A DNA stretch of 64,000 nt from Myxococcales bacterium (GCA_030681895.1 JAUXRI010000287.1:1-64000), one strand, 5' to 3'. Positions 25,715-35,068 are shown, counted from the first letter of the stretch. The notes: generated from the sequence alone by a model not told the origin. Made by a program: numbers and translations.

Positions 25715-26827
25715 ATGCTCGACCTCATCCTTGGATGTCAGGACCTCACCGCGGCCCGCGCGGCGCTGCTCGCCTCGGCGCGGAAGGGCGACCGCTCGGT
25801 GGTGAGCACAGTGGAGGCGGCCGTCGCTGCCAACCCCTCGAAGGCGATTGCGTTCGACGCGGCCGGCTTCGCGACCGTGACGGGTGCAGGCCGCACCTGG
25901 GCAGGAGGCCGGTTCGAGGTGGTGATGGTGGGAGAGCTGAGGAGACGGCTCAAGGCGCTCACGCGCAACGGCCCGCCTCGAGTGCCGCGCCTCTCGGTTT
26001 TGTCGGGCGTCGACGCGCTCACCGACATCGGCGCGCTCCAGGCGACTGACGACGGCGACACGGTCTTTCAGGTGGCCTCGCAGTTCAACTGCCTCGAGGC
26101 GCCGGGCCCGCACCTGACGAGCGTCGCGAGCTACTTCACCGACCCGACCCAGGGGCCGCGCGCGTCGATTTCGGCGTTCCCGGGGACGATGGTGCGCCAC
26201 TACGCAGCGCCCGGGCGCAACGGCGAGCGCTTCGTGCAGACCGACGCCTCGCAGCTCGACCTGCTCGAGCACGTGTGTCCAGCGAACGTGGCGAAGGTGA
26301 AGAGCGGCTACCTCAGCTCGCAGAACATCGCGAACCCACGCGCCTTCGCGGCGGCGCTCGAGGCGAACTTCGAGAAGGTGCAGGTGGGCGTGCACGAGGG
26401 CGTCGAAGTCGTCCTCGGCGCCAACTGGGACGGCCTCGTGACACCGCTGGGAAGTCGCCGCGTCTCACAGGTCTTCACCTCGACCTTTGCAGGTGGGGGC
26501 TACAGCGCGGGCGGCGACCTCGACGGCATGAAGGACGTCATCTGCGGGCACCTGCTGCGCGCCGCGTACACGGGAACGCTCCTGGCGGCCGCTTCGCTCG
26601 GGAAGCGGCGGGTGCTGCTCACGTTGATTGGCGGTGGTGTCTTCTCCAATCCGCACCCCCTCATCTGGCAGGCGATTTTGTCGGCGTTGACGGAGCTCGA
26701 AGCGGTCGCGCCTGAGACGATGGACGTCGTCGTCAACGCCCGGGAAGGAATCGGAGACGCCCACGACGAGGTGCTCGCGCGCATCGAGGCGAGTGGCGGT
26801 GTCTTCTGCGTGCCTGGGAAGGCGTAG
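25715..26827 (+). CDS. Macro-domain-like protein of unknown function
   Basis: 370 aa, ATG with GGAAGGA at the right distance. The central motifs FQVASQFNCLE and DPTQGPRASISAFPGT, and the C-terminal LLTLIGGGVFSNPHPLIWQAI, mark a family found in bacteria and some eukaryotes whose core resembles a macro (ADP-ribose-binding) fold. In this family the FNCLE and TQGP elements are nearly invariant. ADP-ribose or nucleotide binding is plausible but unproved. It is divergent from the DUF2378 gene. Confidence 0.72.
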   Translation: MLDLILGCQDLTAARAALLASARKGDRSVVSTVEAAVAANPSKAIAFDAAGFATVTGAGRTWAGGRFEVVMVGELRRRLKALTRNGPPRVPRLSVLSGVDALTDIGALQATDDGDTVFQVASQFNCLEAPGPHLTSVASYFTDPTQGPRASISAFPGTMVRHYAAPGRNGERFVQTDASQLDLLEHVCPANVAKVKSGYLSSQNIANPRAFAAALEANFEKVQVGVHEGVEVVLGANWDGLVTPLGSRRVSQVFTSTFAGGGYSAGGDLDGMKDVICGHLLRAAYTGTLLAAASLGKRRVLLTLIGGGVFSNPHPLIWQAILSALTELEAVAPETMDVVVNAREGIGDAHDEVLARIEASGGVFCVPGKA

Positions 26828-26916
26828 GCCCGGGCGAATGGCGTCGTGAAGTTCCGAACGGCCGGGTGCGGTGGGCCGTCCAGACGGCGCTCCCACCTGC
26901 GTGAGAAGGTGCTCCC

Positions 26917-27318
26917 GTGAAGAACACGCGCCCCACTCCGGTTCGAGTTGGCATCATGGAACGCCGACGTCCTGAGCTCGTCTCCACGCTGGCCGTGCGT
27001 CACCTCAACGTGCTCGAGCGCCTGTGGCGCGCGGCGAAACGCAGCGGCGTGGTGATGGGCGTGGTGTTGCTCCTGGGGAACGTCTCGCTGGTGTTCTTCC
27101 CCATTCCGCACATCCACCTCTGCCTCTTCCCGCTCGCGTTCGTCCTCGGGCCCATCATCGCCTTCGTGTCCTGGAGAGACCGCGTTTTGCTGCCGCAGAC
27201 CGACCTCCCGTGCCCACGGTGCAATGAGAACGTCACCATTCCGGAAGGCCTCGGCGGCTGGCCCGCGCGCGCGAACTGCAACGCCTGCGCTGCGATGGTC
27301 GAGCTCAATGGAGCCTGA
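26917..27318 (+). CDS. Membrane protein with C-terminal zinc ribbon
   Basis: 133 aa from a GTG. A basic cytosolic N-terminus (about 1-42) is followed by two hydrophobic helices (about 43-63 and 67-85) and a cytosolic zinc-ribbon-like end with paired cysteines CPRC and CNAC spaced by 19 residues. Such ribbons in small membrane proteins often mediate protein or RNA contact. No partner is evident. An internal ATG at 26956 would shorten it by 13 residues. Confidence 0.65.
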   Translation: MKNTRPTPVRVGIMERRRPELVSTLAVRHLNVLERLWRAAKRSGVVMGVVLLLGNVSLVFFPIPHIHLCLFPLAFVLGPIIAFVSWRDRVLLPQTDLPCPRCNENVTIPEGLGGWPARANCNACAAMVELNGA

Positions 27319-27485
27319 AGGCCGGCGCCGTCAGCGCTGCAGCACCGCGACGCGAAGCGGCCGGCCGTCGTGTCCCAACTTGAAACACATCGAAACACCA
27401 GCGCTTCACCCCGCCAGAAGCCCGTCGAGGGTGCGGCGCTATGTCGCATCGCGAAGCGCATCCTCCAGGTGCACCGTGCGACGCG

Positions 27486-28409
27486 ATGATGCACCGCGCA
27501 CTCAGGGCCGTTCTCCTCCTCACCATCGCGCTGTCGTCGGCTGAGGCCCGGGCCGCGGCCTGCTGTGTCTCGGCGACTGCCTTCGGGGTCGGGCGCCTGC
27601 TCGTGTGGGAGGACTTCGCGGTCGGCGTGCAGCTCGGGCACACGCGCGTGCTGGGCCAGTGGAACGCGCAGCGCTCGCTGCGTCTGTTCCAACCTGGTGA
27701 GTTCAGCGACGGCCTCACGCGCGTCGAGCCGTGGGTCATCGTCAGGCTCGGCGAACGGGTGCAGGCGCAAGCGCGCGTGCCGGTGGTGGTGAACGACCGC
27801 GCAGCCGCGGGCCTCGCGCAGGTGGCGGGCGGGCTGGGCGATGTCGGCGCTGCCGTGCGCCTCGAGGCCATCTCGCTCGGCGAGTTCGAGCGGCTCCCCT
27901 CGCTCGGCTTCACGCTCGGCGTCCTCGGGCCCACCGGGCGGCGCGCGGAGCAGGTCGCTCCACCGCTCGGCGCGGGCGTCACGGGGCGCGGCGCGTGGGG
28001 TGGCGCGGTCGCGCTCGAGAGCGAGTACACGTGGCTGCCCTGGTACGTGCGGCTCGACGCCGGCTTCACCGTCTACGCGCCGTTCCGCCGCGCCGACACC
28101 AACGCCTCGCAGTGGTACGGCCCCGTGGTGCAGGCCGCGCTCTCGAGCGGCCGCGAGGTGGTGCCGGACAAGCTCGTGCTCGCCCTCTCGGCGCAGGTGG
28201 AGTGGGAGGCCCCGCACTCGCTCGACGGAGAGCTCATCGAGACCTCGCGTGGGTTTCTGCCGTCACTCGTCGCCTCGCTCTCATGGCGGGCGGCGCCGCA
28301 CTGGACGCTCGTCACCAGCCTCTCGGGCAGCGTGTGGCCCTCGGGCTTCGCGCAGAACCGCGACGCCCGTGTGGGGCTCGTCATCGGAGGCCGTTATGGG
28401 CACTTCTAG
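27486..28409 (+). CDS. Outer-membrane barrel protein, first gene of a redox/YtkA operon
   Basis: 307 aa from tandem ATGs at 27486/27489. A signal peptide ends at about residue 23 and exposes an unusual Cys-Cys pair (ACCVSA). Repeated amphipathic strands fill the rest (VEPWVIVRLGERVQAQARVPVVVN, cut by turns) and the protein ends RYGHF, a terminal Phe signal for barrel assembly. The stop overlaps the next start by 14 bases. It resembles the transporter-like barrels found beside metal or redox lipoproteins in Myxococcota. Metal handling is suggested only by the Cys-Cys start and the neighbours. Confidence 0.72.
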   Translation: MMHRALRAVLLLTIALSSAEARAAACCVSATAFGVGRLLVWEDFAVGVQLGHTRVLGQWNAQRSLRLFQPGEFSDGLTRVEPWVIVRLGERVQAQARVPVVVNDRAAAGLAQVAGGLGDVGAAVRLEAISLGEFERLPSLGFTLGVLGPTGRRAEQVAPPLGAGVTGRGAWGGAVALESEYTWLPWYVRLDAGFTVYAPFRRADTNASQWYGPVVQAALSSGREVVPDKLVLALSAQVEWEAPHSLDGELIETSRGFLPSLVASLSWRAAPHWTLVTSLSGSVWPSGFAQNRDARVGLVIGGRYGHF

Positions 28410-29004
28410 AGTCGTGGCGCTGTGCGCGGTGATGTCGGCCTGCGGACACGTTGGATCCGCGGCGCACTCGAAGGAGCCCTCACCCACGCTGCGCTCCGCG
28501 ACCGGCGACACGGCCACGCTCGCGGCGCTCACCGCCAGCCACGACGCCACCGTGCTCGTCTTCTGGAGCAGCGGCTGCCCCTGCGTGCGGCGCTACCAGG
28601 CCCGCGTCGACGCGCTCGCCGAGCGTTTCAGCGCTCGCGGCGTGCAGGTGCTCGCCGTGTCGAGCAACGCTGGAGAGAACTACGACGAAGCGCTCTCGAT
28701 CGCACGGGAGCGCGGCGTGAAGGTGCCGCTGTGGCGAGACGAGGGTGGCGCGGTAGCGGGCCTGGTGGGCGCGCGCAGCACGCCGACCGCTGCCGTCCTC
28801 GACCGCACCGGCGCGCTTCGGTTCATCGGCTGGGTCGACAACGAGCGCGAGCCCGGCGCCGAAGACCGCGAGCCGTGGCTCGAGCAGGCCATCGAGGGCG
28901 TGCTGACGCCTGGCCCGTTCACGAAGCGCACCCCGACGTGGGGCTGCACCATCACGCGGTCTCTGTCGCCCATCGAACCCCGTCACTGCGTCGCAGCACA
29001 GTGA
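28396..29004 (+). CDS. Thioredoxin-like (AhpC/TSA-TlpA type) lipoprotein with a CPC motif
   Basis: 202 aa overlapping the barrel gene. Lipobox MSAC at about residue 16. The thioredoxin fold runs from about 35 to 165: strand VLVFWSSGCPCVRRY with a Cys-Pro-Cys active site instead of CxxC, QVLAVSSNAGENYDEAL, then the cis-Pro region RSTPTAAVLDRTG. A last conserved-looking TWGCTITR adds a third Cys. It probably acts in the periplasm as a thiol reductant, redox sensor or metal chaperone. The CPC site makes ordinary disulfide exchange uncertain. Confidence 0.85.
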   Translation: MGTSRVVALCAVMSACGHVGSAAHSKEPSPTLRSATGDTATLAALTASHDATVLVFWSSGCPCVRRYQARVDALAERFSARGVQVLAVSSNAGENYDEALSIARERGVKVPLWRDEGGAVAGLVGARSTPTAAVLDRTGALRFIGWVDNEREPGAEDREPWLEQAIEGVLTPGPFTKRTPTWGCTITRSLSPIEPRHCVAAQ

Positions 29005-29024
29005 CACTCCCAGGAGCACCACCC

Positions 29025-29807
29025 ATGCGTCGTCTCTCGCCCCTCCTCACCGCTCTCTTCCTCGCCGCGTGTGGCCCCGCCATCGAGGTGCCCGTGACTC
29101 CGAGCCGCACCACGCTCTCGACCGCCACCGTCGACACGCTCAGCGGCGAGCTCTCGTCCACCGCGGCGCTCACCACGGGGCTCACCACCGTCTGGCTGAA
29201 GCTCTCCGAGAACGGCGCGCCCATCACCGACGCGACGCTCACGCTGCTGCCGGTGATGACGATGCCCACGAAGGCGCACGCGTGCCCGGTGGTGGGCGAA
29301 GTGGTGCACGAAGGTGACGGCGTCTATCGCGGCCAGCTCGTCTTCCAGATGGCCAGCGCCGACATGGGCACCTGGAGCCTCGGCGCGAAGGTGGTGCGCG
29401 GTGGCGTCGAGAAGAAGCTCTCGTTCGACGTGGTGGTGGGCGACGGCGGCCTGGTGCACGCCTTCACCGTCGCCGACCCGATGAACCCGGCGATGCTGAA
29501 GAAGTACGTGCTGAGCGTCTCGTTCCCCAACGGCACGAAGGTGGGCATGAACCCGGTGCTCGTCACGCTCCACCGCATGCAGGACATGATGACGTTCCCG
29601 GCCTTCGACGAGGCGGCGTTCGAGATGGTGCCCGAGATGCCTGCGCACGGACACGGCTCGTCGAACAACGTCAGCCCCACGCTCGTCGCGCCGGGACGCT
29701 ACGAGGGCCAGGTGAACTTCACGATGCCGGGCGAGTGGAAGACGACCTTCACCGCGAAGGCGGCTGGGGAGCTGATGACGACGAAGGCCTTCGACACGAC
29801 GCTGTGA
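29025..29807 (+). CDS. Lipoprotein with YtkA/FixH-like domains
   Basis: 260 aa, ATG with AGGAG upstream, third gene of the barrel / thioredoxin-like operon. Lipobox FLAAC. The sequence holds two YtkA-like beta-sandwiches: residues about 50-135 (LPVMTMPTKAHACPV, then GVYRGQLVFQMADMG-like strands) and about 150-258 (a Met- and His-rich HRMQDMMTFP and MPAHGHGSS, then YEGQVNFTMPGEWKT). YtkA/FixH modules occur with copper and cytochrome oxidase genes. The clustered Met and His residues would suit copper, but this is inference. Confidence 0.8.
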   Translation: MRRLSPLLTALFLAACGPAIEVPVTPSRTTLSTATVDTLSGELSSTAALTTGLTTVWLKLSENGAPITDATLTLLPVMTMPTKAHACPVVGEVVHEGDGVYRGQLVFQMASADMGTWSLGAKVVRGGVEKKLSFDVVVGDGGLVHAFTVADPMNPAMLKKYVLSVSFPNGTKVGMNPVLVTLHRMQDMMTFPAFDEAAFEMVPEMPAHGHGSSNNVSPTLVAPGRYEGQVNFTMPGEWKTTFTAKAAGELMTTKAFDTTL

Positions 29808-29811
29808 ACCG

Positions 29812-31923
29812 TCAGAACTGCAGCACGAAGCCCAGCACCAGCGACGCGAAGCGGTCGGCCGTCGAGAGCGCCGAGAGCAGGTCGGCCTGCGCGAGGTAGC
29901 GCAGCCGCGCCATCAGGAAGAACGTCTCGCTCAGGCCGAAGCCGATGATGGCGTCGGCTCGCGTGGCGATGGGGCTGCGGCCGTTGAGTTGGTGAAGACG
30001 CAAGGCCATCGCGTCGACCAACACGGGGCCGAGGTGGAGCGCGAGGTGCGCGCCGTAGCCGAGGTAGCCCAGGGCGGTGAAGCGGCCCTCGTCGTCGGGG
30101 TTGAGCGACACCTGCTCGAGAGCGATGCGTCCGCCTCCACTACCGACTGCGCTCACGTCGACGGGACCCAGCCGCACGCCCACCTCGGGCCGGGCCGAGA
30201 GGTCTGCCTGAAAGTAGGTGGTGCCGAACAACTGCAGGTCGCCCTCGACTCTCGCGATGAGCGCCGAGACGGCGGCGAACTCGGGCACGTAGCCGAGCTG
30301 CAGCTCGAACGAGAACGCGCCCGACGCTTTCCCATCAGGCGTCGGCAGCAGCCCCACGCCCAGGCCGACCAGCGCGTCGCGGTTCTCCGAGGCCCGCACC
30401 GTCACCTGACGCTCCTCGAGCTTCTCGTACCGGCGCGCGAGCGAGGCCGAGGGTGCTGGCAGCGGGAGGTCTGCGCCCGGCAACCCAGCGCCGACGACGA
30501 CGGGAGCGCCTGCGATGAGCGCCGCCAGCTTCGTGCCGGTGACGTTCACGTTGATGAGCGCCGCCGCGTCGGTCGCCAGCCCCGGGTGCAGCGCGACGGC
30601 CTCGATGGCCAGCCTGCGCGCCTCGGGAGCGCCCTGCTTCGCCTGCGCCAATCGCGCCTGCCCGCGCCGATGGTTCCACTCGGTCAGCGCGCGCCGAACC
30701 AGCTCGCGAACCGGCGTGCGGAGGCCGTCCTGCATCGACGCTTCGATGCCCGAGCGGAACGAGCGCGATGGGCCGTGCTGCCGTGAGAACGCCTCGTCGT
30801 GTTCGCTGGCGGTGGTGCGGTCGTTCAGGCTCACCGATTGGCCGTCGCCGGTGACGCTCACGCGCACGTCGAGCGCGACGTCGTAGTCAGCGGTGTCGGC
30901 GAGGAACGACTCGAGGCGAAACTCGTCGGCGAGGTACTTCACCAGGCGGGTGCGCGGCTGCTCTTCGTACCGGCTGACCGGGTTCTGCGACGTCACCGTC
31001 CTGCACTCGGTGACGGTGATGTAGTTCTTGGGTCCGGTCGTCGCGATGTTCTTGGTGACCTGGTCGCAGACCTGCCGGGAGCTGGTCTGCATCGAGGTGA
31101 CCTCGACGCGCTCCGTGTACTGCTCCTCACGCACGCGCTCGACCTTCACCGGGTAGCTGGCCTCGCGACGCACACCGCTCTGACGTCGCACCACGACGTC
31201 ACACCCGCCAAGCGTCACCTGCACCGTGGCGGGAGTCCCTGTCGATGACGAGGCGAGCTCGAGGCGCTGGGCCGGAGCACAGGCGGTCGTCGCGAAGCTC
31301 AGGTCGACGTTCGCAGACACCACGGCGTCGACCTGCCGCGCGTCGTCGGTCGTCGGTGGCGCTTCGCCGAGCCAGCCCTTCATGCGCTGAAAGAGAAACC
31401 GCTCGGCGCCGGGGCGAGCCTGACCTTCGGCGCGAGTGATGGCGTCTCCCACGCGCCGGTTGACGGCCTGGCGGACCTGCTGCGCCGGGCTCGAGCTCCG
31501 GGAGCCGGCGAACCACGACTGGAGCTGCTCGAGCGCCTGGAGCCACTGGCCTGCGTCAATCATCGGCGTCAGCTCGACGGCGCGGCGCTCGAGGAGCGTG
31601 GCCTCGTGCACCTCGGCTTCCTGCGCGACCGTGCCCCGGCCGCGCCGCGCCGCTTCGGTCACGATGCGCTGCAGCTTCGAGAGGCTCGCGTCAGTCACGT
31701 CGTCGCCGAGCGCGCGAAGCTCGCCACGGAGCCACGCGTCTTCAGCGTCGTGCAGCTCGAGCTTCAGCCGCGTGCGCGCGTCGTCGCCCATGTCGAGCTC
31801 GCTGCCCACTTCACGGTCGAGGTCTGCCACCCGCTGCGCGGCATCGAGCCTGCCCGCGCCGCTTCCGCTGACAGTGGCACACCCGACCAGCCCCACACCC
31901 AACACCAACACCACGATGCGCAT
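29812..31923 (-). CDS. Large lipoprotein with barrel-like C-terminus, function unknown
   Basis: 703 aa. Lipobox GLVGC at residues 11-15. Residues about 25-200 are helical with long charged helices. A beta-rich middle (about 205-370) has repeated VxxVREEQYTERVEV-type strands and two Cys. About 400-470 is helical again, and the last 200 residues read as amphipathic strands ending in LVLGFVLQF, typical of an outer-membrane barrel. It may span from a periplasmic helical head to an outer-membrane barrel. No known family recognised. Converges on the YtkA operon four bases away. Confidence 0.68.
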   Translation of the reverse strand: MRIVVLVLGVGLVGCATVSGSGAGRLDAAQRVADLDREVGSELDMGDDARTRLKLELHDAEDAWLRGELRALGDDVTDASLSKLQRIVTEAARRGRGTVAQEAEVHEATLLERRAVELTPMIDAGQWLQALEQLQSWFAGSRSSSPAQQVRQAVNRRVGDAITRAEGQARPGAERFLFQRMKGWLGEAPPTTDDARQVDAVVSANVDLSFATTACAPAQRLELASSSTGTPATVQVTLGGCDVVVRRQSGVRREASYPVKVERVREEQYTERVEVTSMQTSSRQVCDQVTKNIATTGPKNYITVTECRTVTSQNPVSRYEEQPRTRLVKYLADEFRLESFLADTADYDVALDVRVSVTGDGQSVSLNDRTTASEHDEAFSRQHGPSRSFRSGIEASMQDGLRTPVRELVRRALTEWNHRRGQARLAQAKQGAPEARRLAIEAVALHPGLATDAAALINVNVTGTKLAALIAGAPVVVGAGLPGADLPLPAPSASLARRYEKLEERQVTVRASENRDALVGLGVGLLPTPDGKASGAFSFELQLGYVPEFAAVSALIARVEGDLQLFGTTYFQADLSARPEVGVRLGPVDVSAVGSGGGRIALEQVSLNPDDEGRFTALGYLGYGAHLALHLGPVLVDAMALRLHQLNGRSPIATRADAIIGFGLSETFFLMARLRYLAQADLLSALSTADRFASLVLGFVLQF

Positions 31924-31979
31924 CGCGGCTTTTCTACACGGGCCCGGCGCTCAGCGCCGACGAATCGGCGCCGGCCGGC

Positions 31980-32792
31980 TCAACGCAACGTCTCGAGCTG
32001 CGCGAGGCGCGTCAGCACCTGCGCTGGTGAGCGTGACCGGCGCAGGTCCAACGCAAGTCCCCGGCTCGCAAGCCTGGCGACGTGCGCCAGCGCGATGCGC
32101 CGCTCGGCAGAGTCCCGCGGGCCAACGAAGGCGACGACGACCTCGAGCGGCGCGCCGTCGGGCGTGGGAGCGCGGAGGCCCGGCGAGAGCACCACCAGCG
32201 CCGCGGAGAGCTTCACGCCAGGCACGTAGGCGCACGGTATGGCGACGCCACTGCCGATGGCGCTCGACACCTCGCCTTCGCGACCGCGCAACGCCGCGGC
32301 CACCTTCGACGCGCCCCCGGGCACCTCGCGGCCCAACCTGCCGGCGGCGACATCGAGCGCATCATCGAGGCTCGAACACGCGAGCCCCACCACGACTCGC
32401 TCCGGGGTGAGCAGGTCAGCGAGACCCTCGAAGGCGCTGGCAGCGCGGCGCCTCACGGGGAAGCGGGACTCGACGAACGCCTGCACCTCGGCGAGCTGTT
32501 CCGCGTCGAGCTCGCGATGCGCCAACTGAAGGAACAAGGAGCCCGCCTCTGGCACCGACTCGACGTAGTCCATCACCAGCGGGCTGACGCGCTGGGCGAG
32601 GTCCATCAGCAGCGTCGAAGGCACGCGCAGCTCACGCGCCATCGCCTCGAGCCGGGTCGGCGTCGGCGCAGCGTCGAGCCCGTTCTCGACCCGGCTCAAG
32701 TAGGCGCTCGACACGCCGAGCCGGCCCGCAAGTTCGCGCAAGCCGAGGCCCGACTCGAGTCTCATCAGTCGCAACGTCGCGCCGAAGTGCAT
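31980..32792 (-). CDS. XRE-family regulator fused to a PTS EIIA-like domain lacking the active His
   Basis: 270 aa. An XRE helix-turn-helix occupies about 1-62 (LRELAGRLGVSSAYLSRVENG). A linker leads to a PTS EIIA type-2 (fructose/Ntr) domain at about 115-260. In place of the catalytic IPH motif it reads GSGVAIPCAYVPGV, so the phosphorylated His is Cys and phosphotransfer by the normal route is not possible. It probably senses by binding. It starts one base after the antiporter stop (TGACATG), so both are one operon, and it likely controls that operon. Confidence 0.85.
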   Translation of the reverse strand: MHFGATLRLMRLESGLGLRELAGRLGVSSAYLSRVENGLDAAPTPTRLEAMARELRVPSTLLMDLAQRVSPLVMDYVESVPEAGSLFLQLAHRELDAEQLAEVQAFVESRFPVRRRAASAFEGLADLLTPERVVVGLACSSLDDALDVAAGRLGREVPGGASKVAAALRGREGEVSSAIGSGVAIPCAYVPGVKLSAALVVLSPGLRAPTPDGAPLEVVVAFVGPRDSAERRIALAHVARLASRGLALDLRRSRSPAQVLTRLAQLETLR

Positions 32793-32793
32793 G

Positions 32794-34980
32794 TCAGTGG
32801 CTCTCCGTCAGCGCGGCCTGTCGGGGTGCCGCGTCGACGACAAACGAGGGGGCGCCCAGCGGGGGGTGCACGACGAGAATCGACACCGTCGTCTCGGCGA
32901 GCACACGGCGACGACGAATGCTGATCAGGCCCTCGTCGAGCCCCCAGCCCGGGTTCATGCCGAGCACGAGCAGGTCGTACCCCTCGCGCGCCTCGGCCAG
33001 CACGACCTCGGCGGGCGACTCGTGCTCCACGACCTTGAGCTGCAGCGTTCGCGCGTCGAGCTCGGGGTTGGCGAGCACCTCGTCGGCGACGACCTGGGCC
33101 ACCTGCGCACGACCGCGCCCGGGCTGCTGGCCCTGGCCGGGTGGCACGACGTGCAGCATCGTCAACGAGACGCCCGGTGAACGCCCGATACGACGAGCCA
33201 GCTCGAGCGCGGCGCGGTCTTCAGGCCCGCCCGCGTAGGCGACGAGCACACGCTTGAGCTGCGTGAGCCCGCGATCGACCAGCACCGCGACCGGCCGCTG
33301 CGAGGTGGTGACGACCTCGGTCACCGTGCCACCCAGTCTGCCTTCGAGCCAGAGCGGCTTGTGCGCGCCGAGCAACACCACCGAGGCCTGCTTCACGTCG
33401 GCAGTGTCGCAGATGTCCTTCGCGGGGTCGGCCGAGATGAACGCCAGCGGGCGGACCTCGAGCGAGAGCTCCTTCGAGCGCTCCAGCAGTGGCCCGAGCG
33501 GGCCCTCTTCGAGGCGCTCTTCACCGCGACGGAGGTCGACCGAGGGCCGGTCGCCGGGTCTCCACAGATGCAGAGCCAGCAGCCTCGAGGGCTCTTCGCG
33601 GCGACCCAGCAGCGCGGCGCTCACGGTCGCCAGGCCCGGACCGACGGCGGCGTCCGAGACGCACATCATCACCGTGAAGGGCTGCGCCAGCGCAGGCACG
33701 TTCGGCACGGGCGCGGGTGAGTCTCCGACGAGCCGGTCTCTGGCCAGCTCCGAATCCGGGTACACGAGGCTCAGCACGGGCGTGGTCGCGAACGTGGTGA
33801 CCAGCGCCATCAGCACCAGCATCGTGAAGACCGTCGGAGAGATGACGCCGAGGTCGAGCCCGATGTTGAGCACGATGAGCTCCATCAGCCCGCGCGTGTT
33901 CATCAAGATGCCGACCGCGCTCGCTTCACGCCAGCGCAGCCCCGTGAGCCTCGCCGCGACCGCGCTGCCCCCGAACTTCCCGAGCGTGGCCAGGCCGATG
34001 ATGGCGCCCGTCACCAGCCAGTCTGTCGGCGCGTTCACCAGACCCAGCTGCGTTCGAAGGCCCGAGTACGCGAAGAACAGGGGCAGGAGCAGACCGACGG
34101 CAACCGTCTCGAGGCGCTCGGCGAGGGCCTCTGCCAGCCGACCTTCCTTCGGCAGCACGGCACCGAACAGGAACGCGCCGAACAACGCGTGAATGCCGAT
34201 GAGCTCGGTCGTCGCGCTCGAGACCAACAGCAACAGCAGCACCACCGCGGTGACGGTCGGCGTCATGCCCGAGCGGTCAGCGACGCGGCGCCCGAGGCGC
34301 GCGAGGAAGGGGCGCACCACGAAGAGCATCAGCGCGATGAAGGCCAACGCCATGACGGTCGTCCACAACGCTGCGCCCAGGCCGGTGGCACGCGCGACGG
34401 CGACGACGAAGGCGAGAATGCACCACGCCGTCACGTCGTCGACGGCCGCGCACGCGATGGTGATGGCGCCGACGCGTGAGGTGAGGAGCTGGCGCTCCGA
34501 GAGGATACGAGCCAGCACGGGGAAGGCGGTGACGCTCATCGCGACGCCGAGAAACAGCGCGAACGAAAGGAACGAGACGTCAGGCGACGAGTAGCGGTCC
34601 GCGAGCCAGAACGCCGCGCCGCCGCCGAGCAGGAACGGCACGATGATGCTGGTGTGACTGATGGCCACCGACGCGTGCGTGCGCCCCTTGAGCAGCTTCG
34701 GGTCGAGCTCGAGCCCCACGAGGAACATGAACAGCACCAGGCCGACCTGGCTGAGCATCTTCAACACCGGCATCGAGGAGCCAGGGAAGAGCATCGCCAT
34801 GCCTCCGGGCCACACCCAGCCGAGCAGCGAAGGCCCGAGCACGATGCCCGCCACCACCTCTGCGATGACCAACGGCTGGCCGAGCCACTTCGCGACCACG
34901 CCCAGCAGGCGGGACACGAGCAGCACGACAGCCATCTGAACCAGGAGCAGCGTCAGGGCACTGAACTCGAAGTGAGGCAT
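32794..34980 (-). CDS. CPA2 cation/proton antiporter with C-terminal universal stress domain
   Basis: 728 aa. Residues about 1-400 give 11-12 membrane helices of the KefB/NapA (CPA2) fold, with the helix-5 region AITIACAAVDDVTAWCIL carrying the two adjacent Asp needed for ion/proton exchange, and SVTAFPVLARIL before it. After about residue 430 a soluble region holds two USP-like modules; the last (about 570-710) shows the LVLGMNPG and VLAETTVSILVVHPP elements. Nucleotide binding by the USP part may gate the antiporter. Cotranscribed with the XRE-EIIA regulator. Confidence 0.92.
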   Translation of the reverse strand: MPHFEFSALTLLLVQMAVVLLVSRLLGVVAKWLGQPLVIAEVVAGIVLGPSLLGWVWPGGMAMLFPGSSMPVLKMLSQVGLVLFMFLVGLELDPKLLKGRTHASVAISHTSIIVPFLLGGGAAFWLADRYSSPDVSFLSFALFLGVAMSVTAFPVLARILSERQLLTSRVGAITIACAAVDDVTAWCILAFVVAVARATGLGAALWTTVMALAFIALMLFVVRPFLARLGRRVADRSGMTPTVTAVVLLLLLVSSATTELIGIHALFGAFLFGAVLPKEGRLAEALAERLETVAVGLLLPLFFAYSGLRTQLGLVNAPTDWLVTGAIIGLATLGKFGGSAVAARLTGLRWREASAVGILMNTRGLMELIVLNIGLDLGVISPTVFTMLVLMALVTTFATTPVLSLVYPDSELARDRLVGDSPAPVPNVPALAQPFTVMMCVSDAAVGPGLATVSAALLGRREEPSRLLALHLWRPGDRPSVDLRRGEERLEEGPLGPLLERSKELSLEVRPLAFISADPAKDICDTADVKQASVVLLGAHKPLWLEGRLGGTVTEVVTTSQRPVAVLVDRGLTQLKRVLVAYAGGPEDRAALELARRIGRSPGVSLTMLHVVPPGQGQQPGRGRAQVAQVVADEVLANPELDARTLQLKVVEHESPAEVVLAEAREGYDLLVLGMNPGWGLDEGLISIRRRRVLAETTVSILVVHPPLGAPSFVVDAAPRQAALTESH

Positions 34981-35052
34981 GAGGACTCCCTGTGGCCCGA
35001 AGGCGTTGGAGCCGTCACCCGCAGCCCTCGACGAGGCCTGCGGCCGAGGCTG

Positions 35053-35068
35053 TTAAGCCCGGGCTTAA
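35053..35068. promoter_or_regulatory. Perfect 16-bp palindrome upstream of the antiporter operon
   Basis: TTAAGCCCGGGCTTAA is a perfect self-complementary 16-mer, 73 bases before the antiporter start. It is followed by no T-run in either direction, so a dimeric operator is likelier than a terminator. The XRE-EIIA regulator of the same operon is the first candidate to bind it. The surrounding 152-base gap also contains the end of the phosphatase gene transcript. Confidence 0.6.
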
